Source of the DNA: Lutjanus erythropterus | Taxonomy: Eukaryota > Chordata > Actinopteri > Lutjaniformes > Lutjanidae | NCBI GenBank assembly: GCA_020091685.1 | Contig: CM034594.1 | Span: forward strand, 40,804,015-40,868,014 | Length of the DNA stretch: 64,000 bases | Direction of reading: 5' to 3' | Shown here: piece after piece, positions 56,298-64,000 of the stretch | How the letters are laid out: each line of letters opens with the position of its first letter | Position numbering within the stretch: position 1 is the stretch's first letter | The notes under the pieces: generated by a model | The model's input: the letters and a program-made list of their open reading frames with translations, nothing else | Database searches by the model: none | Told to the model about the DNA's origin: nothing | Made by a program: the position numbers and the translations under genes

Positions 56298-59200
56298 TTC
56301 AAGCCCTCTACTTGTCCACCATGTCTTATTTTGCAATCATGTCATATGGGAATACCTGTTGGCGGCTAAAAGGGACAACCTGGATACAGGCACATGTTGA
56401 AATCTCATCATGTGATGCCATCAAGACGCCGTGATTGAAGTTTTCTGAAGACTTCAGTTGCCTTGATGATGTTTTTCCACACAGATGCACTTATTTGAGT
56501 TGATGTTCTACACCAAACCAAATCCAGCAAAGTAAAAGATCACTCTTTGTTTTCTTTGTAACGATACTAAAATTTTCCTGAAGCAATTCCCTTGTCTGCA
56601 ACATATGATTTCCACCACCACACCTGAATTTCAAAGTAATATTTACCAAGTGAAAGTATTTTTTAAGAACAATTTTTCGGAAGGTTGTTTCTTCCCATAT
56701 GACGTGAATGCAGCACGAGCTAAAGTCATTTCTGTCTTAGCCAATTTGAGGTTTGTTAAGTACAAGCCTTGCCCTACTTTTGGAAAGTGCCTGAGAGTTC
56801 CCATTTTATCAAAGCAACGAGTTGAGGGTGAAGAGGTCTTGACTTTGCCAACAGTGACAAATCAAGTCTTTGCAAACTGAGCTAAATAAAAAAAAAACTT
56901 GTATTTCATTTGTAGTGATACTGCTAGTTTGTATGGGCTGAGACTGTGTTATTCCTTCAGTGCCGTCGCTATAGGCAAACTGTTCAATGTCAATATTATC
57001 TATATTGCAATAGCTTGTACTGTAGTTTTACTATTTGAATGCTGTGTATGTTGGGTGTTGTGAAATATGATATGTCAGGTGTGTGTATGTGCATTTATTT
57101 TTATCTATATGAACACAGTACATTTCATTTTTTTTAAATGTTTAAAACTTGAAATTATATTGACAGAGTATTCCCATCAGACATTTGTGCAGTATATCAG
57201 ATTTCTGACCTATTTCAAGTTATTTTTTATTATTTTCTATGAACACTGTTGTTAAATCAAACCTCGCATCTCCAAAAACCTGAACTCTAGGAGTTCAGGA
57301 AAGCTTGGATCAGCACTGATGCATCTTTTTGTTCTAAAAATCCAACCAAATAAATGACAAAACAAGACAAAAAAAAAAAAAAAAAAAAAAAAAATCAAAT
57401 TTGGAGCTACAAGGTTTTCTCACAACTGCAGTGTTATATTCCCAAAAGAGCTCTGAGACATGATAATGTAGCATTTATCCCAGTTGAAGTTGTTTTTTTT
57501 GTTTTTTTTCTGTTTTCAAGTCGGTTTGTGTTACAAATCTTGATATCTGACGTGGGGTTTTTTCTAATTCTTGGTTGTCATGATTTACCAACAGGTACAC
57601 TGCTGATGTTCTCGGATATTGCATGACTGTTGAAGTGACATTTCACTTCGGTACAACATGATTGTCTTTTCTAAAGGTTTTATCTTCGTGTGAGTTTGTG
57701 GGTGATAAACCAAGATCACGTTATCCCGAAAAGTGTGGTTTAAAGCACCGTTTTCTGTTTTGATTTTTCTTTACCTGAGGTGTCACAAAGGGAAAAAAAA
57801 TACTACGTTGTGAAAGTTTCCCTGACTAAAAATTAAAGAAGATACTGTACGACCAGGAAGTAATGCAAAGATAATGCTGGCTATCTGTGACGGCCAGTTG
57901 TCAGTCAGGACAGTACAAGGCTGATGGGTGTTATGTGATGACATTGCTTTAGAAGCAATAGGAAGATGCTAATGTGTGAATGCAAATACTGTGAGTTAAA
58001 TCATTATAAATGATAAACTTAAATATATTGTGTTAGGCTTCACCTTAAAGTGATAACACAGTTTTGGCAGTTGATGTTACTAATTTCTTTTTCTTTTTAA
58101 TGCTGATTTTGGGTCAAACCTCCAGCTGTTACCTGTGTTGTGCCAACATGGTTGTAATTGTGTCCTTGGACATTGTTGTGCCTGTATTTTGAGAAGATAA
58201 TGATACCCGTGGTGATAACCCACGAGTTGAATGCTACTGACTGTGACTGGGTATCTCGTTCAAGTGAAATCTTTTTGTTTTCTGTCGCCCCCCCCCCCCC
58301 CACTGAAAGTAGTATAAACGGCCGATGTTTAGGACTCTCCCAGCGGGATGTAAGACCTCATACACAGGGTTTGATTGTAAATGTAAAGATGAATATTGCT
58401 GTGATGAGGGCGTCAATACAACCCCTGTCGTCCTGATCATCGAAATTCACTGAGAGCTGTCTTAATAAGAGCTCGTGTCGGCCCGTGCCATCCTATCAGT
58501 CACTTTCTCAAAGTCGTGCCATTTTGCCCTTTTTATCTGGGTACAAATCATGCTTTTTCCTACAGGACCAAATGTTCTCTATCTCATTGGGGATTTGCCA
58601 TGGCAATCAGTAATTGCACATAATAAAAGAAAGAGATAATCATTGGAAGTGGTCCATGCTATTTAGCAAAGGGGTCCTGCTGTATCGCCCCTTAAAACAC
58701 TGTATGATGTTGTGCATTTAAGAGGCTAGCCTTAGTAAATGGACCTATTAACTCTAGTTGCACAATATCGAAATTTTAAAAAAAGTTTTCTATTCTCCAT
58801 TTGTATGTCATGCTTTTCATCTGTTTTCTTCGGTGTCTGTATTCAAACGACTTTTTTATAATGAAATGCTGCTGTTTGTTGAAACGCAAAGTGCCCAAAA
58901 TATTTTTGTGAACCAATGGTGTGCAATAAATGGACAGGTGTTGTTTTCAAAGTTTTAATTTTGTCTTTGGAATGGTGAATTCTATATTAAAAGAAAAAAA
59001 AAGATAAAGAATGTATAATTTTGTTTTATTCAAAATGTGACTGAAGGTGAATCAAATAGGCAAGGACCCCATTTGATCTGTGAAACAAAGAACAAAAGCT
59101 TTGATATCAAACGGCCGGTTCTATTCAGCTCCTTTTTTCTGTTTGTTCCTGGAGTTGCATGTTCATATCGTTCTGTGAAGTGGAGAGCATGTCTTCAGTT

Positions 59201-59985
59201 GGCGATGCATTCTGTCAAGGCCTTATTTGTCGATGATTCTTCATCCAGCGTAGCTTTGATCTGTTGTTCAGCATGCCCTCTTCTTTTCTGTACGTTTTCC
59301 CTTTTTATGTGCAATGTTTTAAAATATCTTGATTATATACAGGACATGCCTTTTCAATGTACACTTGATGTTGTATACGTTTTCCAGTCCTTTATTTAAA
59401 AGTAGGAAAATATAAGAAAAAAACATTGTAGCTCTTCATAATGGCATATATATTTTTGGTGACTTTTGTATTATGGTTGCTGTTTCATGGCATCTTTGGA
59501 TATTCTTGTTAAATGTGAATAGAACAGCTTAGTTTGGGAGTATGGGGGGCCTTGGTAGTCTTCACTTTGTGACTGTCTGCAGTGTGTGTATATATATAAA
59601 TATACAGTATATACACTCATACTATGTTGCATATTCTTTATACTGTAGGCTACTTGATTACAACCTGCTTTGAGACAGATGTTGTATTTTGTGTCTTTGA
59701 TACTGTATTTAAACTGTAGTTTGGAGAAACTGTACAAAAACATCCCAGATAGTAATGCAACCTGCACATTGTATAGGGAGAACTGACGTTTGTGGTGTTG
59801 AGTGTTTTAACTGGATCATATTCCACAGTTGGCTGTTAAAAACTGACAAGACCACTCTGTATTTTAGAGTTTATGGTTGTTCTGAATCTTTGCTAGTGTT
59901 CTGGCTTTGCAGTCCTGTTATTAAAAAAAAAAGAGTTGTTTTTGTAAAAGTATGACATGTAAATAAAAAAAAACTAAGTCAGAAT
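56298..59985 (+). other. zbtb44: zbtb44 3' UTR (inferred), several poly(A) signals
   Basis: Long AT-rich sequence after the stop codon. AATAAA occurs at 56885-56890, 57349-57354 (before a poly-A run at about 57371-57394), 58925-58930 and 59962-59967. I cannot say which site is used; a long UTR using the distal site is plausible for this kind of gene. There are a poly-C run at 58288-58301 and no open frame with recognisable protein. Confidence 0.5.
59962..59967 (+). terminator. zbtb44: distal zbtb44 poly(A) signal candidate
   Basis: AATAAA in GTAAATAAAAAAAAACT. It is the last strong signal before repeat-containing intergenic DNA. Other candidates lie at 56885, 57349 and 58925. Confidence 0.4.
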
Positions 59986-61439
59986 AAGTCTAAAACTTGT
60001 CTGAAGTTGTTTTTTTTTGTCTCTGTAATATACCTGAGTTTACTTAAAGTTAATTTGAGCACTTTCTTTTCTGGTAAAACGTGACTTTACTAATATACAC
60101 CTGTTAATCAGAGTCAGAGTCAATTCATTTGACATTGCAATAGGTGCTATATTGGAAATTACGTGCAAAAACCACACAGACAGCATATAAGAGGTAAAAA
60201 AGTAATAAATGCAAATGCCATACATGGATAGGTCCAACAAACAAACCAGCTCAACAAAGTGCACAAATAACTGCACTAATCCAAAGTGCCTATGCTCACA
60301 TTACTTTGAAAGTGTCCAGTTATGAAGTGCATATTCACATTTGACACACAAAGAACAGTTTATGTAAGTAAGAGCAGGCAGAATCAGGGCTTAAAAACTG
60401 AAGTACATGACATAGTGCATAAAGTGCATATGCAAAGTGTCTCCCTATCTTGCTACGGTGTCATGCATCTGCACCATCTCGCTTCCCAAGATGGGAGTTT
60501 GTCAGATAAATGAAGACTTAACAATAAATAAACAAGTAAACAGAGATATTTTATGGTAATTTCAAACTAACAAAACTGAAACTTTAAATAAAAAGTTGTA
60601 TTTATTTTTCAGGACTTCTCAAGGTCCACCTACACACTTTGGGAATGACTGCTCTCCATCATCGCAAAGCAAAAGGACTGTTTTTAATCCTGTAAAATTA
60701 GCATAAAATGCTGATTTACCCAAAGTAAATTAAAAGCTGCAGCCGCAGCATTTAGCCAAGTACAAATGTGATAACAATACCACAGAAAATGAATATTCAC
60801 ACATGTTTTCTTAACGGTGTGTCAAGTTGTTCTCTTAAAAAAAAAAGTCTCCCTGCCTTGTTAAAACCTGAGTTTGTGCATGTAAAGGCATCACAAAAGT
60901 GGGGGGAAAAAAGATCATACTAAAAACAACTCACAGCAAACTATCTGTTTTTACATAATTTTTCTGTCCGTGCCTTGTGTTACAAATAAAAATTGAGTTC
61001 TGTCATTTTCAGGATTTTTATTGGCTACACAAAGCACAGTCTGTTCCAAGCAGTTCTGTCTTCACTGGAGAGAAAAGAGGCAGACTCTTCTTTTCAGCTC
61101 AGGCTCTCGCTGGCTATTGTCAGTAATATTTAGGGCATGGAAGTTCCATGGAAGTTTGTGGGTATTTCAATAAAAATAGTGTGTTTTGGACCAAATATTG
61201 GATTACATCCCCTGGACCCTTGCTAATTAAACAGGCAGGGGCATTTCTGGAGAGGGGTCTGGGGGTAGGAGGTGGGGGTCATTGTGATTACATGGTCACT
61301 ATCTTAGACCCATAAGCCACCAGGCCACTGTACAATCCTTAAATCTGACCGTATTCTCAGAACAGATGTGTTCTGGTTCCTAGATTGAGTTAAAACAGTG
61401 GTTCCCAAACTGGCATGCTCCCCTTCAGAAGCTGAAAAG

Positions 61440-61654
61440 TGTCCCTGCAGTTTTGTGTAGGAACTACTTTCCTTCTAGTAGACAGGAAAGTAGTTCCAGC
61501 AGATTCTACTGCAGAAAGATAGTGCCACCTCGTGCCATTATATGGAGAGAAGTCAGACATCTCTATGGCTATCTTGAAAAACTCTGCAACTCACACCAAA
61601 AAATCTGAATGGATGAACAGCACTGTATTTTTGATTTTGGTGCAAACTGTCCCT
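61440..61654. mobile_element. TTAA-flanked AGGGACAGTTC element, right-end fragment
   Basis: Ends TTTTGGTGCAAACTGTCCCT before TTAA at 61655-61658. The body has AGGAACTACTTTCC and GGAAAGTAGTTCC as an internal inverted pair, as in 22552-23226. The left end is missing. Confidence 0.6.
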
Positions 61655-62029
61655 TTAAAGTGGTCAAAACATCACAGTTATGCTTATAAGCATTCAGCGC
61701 TGTAGGTGCTGCACTCCTTTCAGGCAGAGAGCCAACATAATAAAGTCACTCAGAGTGCACACAGTTTAGAGAGGAGTCACATCTGCATCGCTCCTCATCA
61801 TTATTTCTCATCTTGGAGTGTTTGTTATCTTGGAAGGCAACACTGCATGTTCACTCTAGTTTTGGCTCACAGATGGTTGTCATCCTCTTTAAGCCCCCAA
61901 CACATGATGAGCCGTCTGAAGCGCACTGACGCTCGGGGGAAAGCGGAGTCGTGGCAAAAGCTCAGGTCAACACTGATACGTCTTAGTCTGACTCTTCAGT
62001 TGTGTGTATGAACTCACGCTGAAGACGTG

Positions 62030-62215
62030 ATTAATAGAAAACTGGCACTTTAACAAAAGGCTTGTGGTTGATACTCAAGTCTTGCAGTTTGTGGAGGCTG
62101 TTGACGCAGGATACTGCTGTCACTACCACAGTCCTGACTTTTCCATCAGGTGCAGGAACAGTCTGAGTGATCAGTCCTTTGTTTTTCACGAGTTCAGTCA
62201 GAATACCACTCACTC
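62030..62215 (-). mobile_element. possible LTR-retroelement pol tail (fossil)
   Basis: On the minus strand a short frame reads GLITQTVPAPDGKVRTVVV then HKLQDL. This resembles the end of the integrase region of LTR-retrotransposon pol (the DG.VR motif followed by a KL..L motif). It is a broken fragment with no LTRs or other pol parts recognised. The family cannot be fixed; BEL/Pao or Ty3 kin are guesses. Confidence 0.25.
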
Positions 62216-63317
62216 AGAACGCTGCCTCTGTCTGATTCTACCCGCCTGACCACATCAGTGGCACCTAAGACCAGGGGCATTTCCAGACAGGGTGCATGGG
62301 GCGCAGAGTCCTGCACGGGAGGAACCAGAACCAACCTGTCACCTACAGTTATCTCATGTCAAATCTGCACCGTGAATATAAGCCATAAATCACTCACTTG
62401 TCACTCTCCTGTGCTCCAGCCGCTGTCAATGTGTTTCCATAGAGACGATGAGCCTAGCTCGCAGCTATCAAAAGCTAATACTTTTTGAAACTTTACAAGC
62501 AGCAAAGTATCTGACAGTGTTGTTCTCACAGTTTTTGAGCTCCACCAAATCCACTATTTGGTGTCCTCCACTGAACTGTGACGTCCCCCTGTTTGGCAGG
62601 ACACCGGGTCAAAGGTTGTGTCGTAGATTTTCACAATAAGATCCTGGCAGCTGATTAGACTTGATATTGCTGTATTGGGAAATATAAATGTTAAAAATAC
62701 TGCACAATCATTTTAATTTCCGATTTCTCCAGGGGAAAAAAGTATGTTGCAGTGGTTCCCAAACTAGGGGATGGGCAGAGCCATTGCAGAGAGGGGGACG
62801 TAGATGACCAGACTGATCGCATGATCTCCACCAAGCTTATGGACATACATCGGTGTGATAAGAACTACACTGTAAAACTGCATACTCAGCTTAATTATTT
62901 GTAGTAAGGAGTGAAAACTTGTGTGTATTGAGTGGCAATAGAATTTTCTTTCTCATAATTTTTGATTAATGTCCCTAAAACACAAATATTTTAACAGATT
63001 AAAAAAGAATTTATTTATTTTGTTCTTGAGTCTACTGAATATAATATAATGTTTTTTTTCATACTTAAAACTGGTTGAGTTCTGTTAACTTGTTCCAGTG
63101 AGAGGGGTGAAGGGAAATTCTGAGTTGCATTTACTGAACTTATTCCAGTTGGCTTAATCAATAATTTTAATTTAATTGTAATCAAAGAGCACATGTAACA
63201 CTAACTCCGATGACTTCCAACTTTTGAGTTTATGAACTTATTTGGGGTTACAGTGTGCCTAAAATGACAGAAACCATGTTAAAGAAAATTGTATTTGACA
63301 TGTACTTTTAGTTTGGC

Positions 63318-63415
63318 CCATTATGACCTATACTGCAGCCAGCCACCAGGGGGCAATCGAGATGTTGGCTTCATTTTTAGGGAGCTGTGATGTCGTCCAT
63401 CTCTGTACATCATTG
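63318..63415. repeat. dispersed repeat (CAGCCAGCCACCAGGGGGC)
   Basis: The phrases CCTATACTGCAGCCAGCCAC and GATGTCGTCCATCTCTGTAC match a dispersed fish repeat that I recognise. No coding capacity is seen. Confidence 0.5.
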
Positions 63416-64000
63416 GTTGGGAAATGGACCTAATTTTCAGAAGTCAGGAGTTTGTAATTTTCCACATTCATCCACTGTCCTCCACTGGACACTTAAATGT
63501 CTATAAACATGGAATTACCTGCAAAATGCACAAATCAACTTTAGAACTTTGCACAATAAGGCATAAAAATGTCAGCAGTCCACACGACCCAAGGATGCCA
63601 TTATGTTAGATGGCACTGCTGCCTCTTTAGAAAAACAAAGGCTCAGACAGGACAAAATATTTTTACCGCTAATCATGTGCTGTCACAGTGAGCAGCCTCC
63701 AAGCAAGTCATCTGTTTCTTCTTCATCGGCATTTTTGTTGATGAAATTTGAGGCCTGCCTTTGTCTGACTTGATGACGACTGCCGCCAGAGTTAACTACT
63801 GTGTTTTTCTTTTCATTTATAACAAAAAACCACAGTTATTGTCTCAGTAAACAGAGAAGGCATCACTTGCTGTGTGGCTGAGACATACCATCAGAGTTTG
63901 GAACATAAAAGTCTGTCAGGACCTGGCTGCATGAGTATTTATGATTTGTTAGTGAAGAGTTGTTATATTGTTTCATATTAAAAAGTATTTAAGTAGATTT

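Larger units (their letters stand above)
59986..64000. other. intergenic DNA downstream of zbtb44
   Basis: No gene is recognised. It contains a right-end copy of the AGGGACAGTTC element (61440-61654), a possible retroelement tail (62030-62215), and the repeat CTGCAGCCAGCCACCAGGGG at about 63318-63415. The rest is AT-rich with nothing that I can identify. Confidence 0.6.

Noticed and set aside
1-64000. tRNA, rRNA, microRNA or CRISPR features
   Set aside because: No tRNA cloverleaf, rRNA or regularly spaced identical repeat array with unique spacers was seen; the short hairpins belong to repeats.

Overview
This window is from a vertebrate nuclear genome, almost certainly a percomorph-type bony fish. 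Genes are interrupted by GT-AG introns, there are TG/AC microsatellites, and introns and spacers are full of short, non-autonomous DNA transposons of kinds I associate with spiny-rayed fishes. No bacterial or phage feature is present.

Three protein-coding genes are supported. (1) Positions 2925-3878, minus strand: the first coding exon (318 residues) of an ADAMTS protease that resembles ADAMTS15. The rest of the gene lies off the left edge. (2) Positions 6403-30091, plus strand: a complete nine-exon ADAMTS gene of 942 residues that best resembles ADAMTS8. All exon phases agree, and it has a TATA box upstream and a poly(A) signal downstream. (3) Positions 40727-56297, plus strand: a complete ZBTB44-like gene (BTB domain plus four zinc fingers, 671 residues) with a probable untranslated first exon near 34.5-34.75 kb and a long 3' UTR.

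As I remember the human locus at 11q24.3, the order and orientations (ADAMTS15 and ADAMTS8 head to head, ZBTB44 beyond ADAMTS8) are the same, so this is an ancient linkage group. The two proteases are secreted, furin-activated zinc metalloproteases of the extracellular matrix (the ADAMTS1/4/5/8/15 clade). ZBTB44 is a nuclear transcription-factor-type protein with no evident functional link to them.

Layout: 1-2.9 kb adamts15 intron with repeats; 2.9-3.9 kb adamts15 exon; 3.9-6.4 kb shared head-to-head promoter interval; 6.4-32 kb adamts8; 32-34.4 kb repeat-rich spacer; 34.4-60 kb zbtb44; 60-64 kb intergenic.

The most interesting non-coding structure is a DNA-transposon-like family that carries a roughly 20-bp minisatellite inside it. 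One copy (30138-30707) has matching inverted ends and an exact 8-bp target duplication and sits in the adamts8 3' UTR. Three more arrays of the same repeat surround the adamts15/adamts8 promoters. Several other mobile families are flanked by TTAA, and one 2.1-kb element has terminal inverted repeats with duplicated internal arms and a nested insertion.
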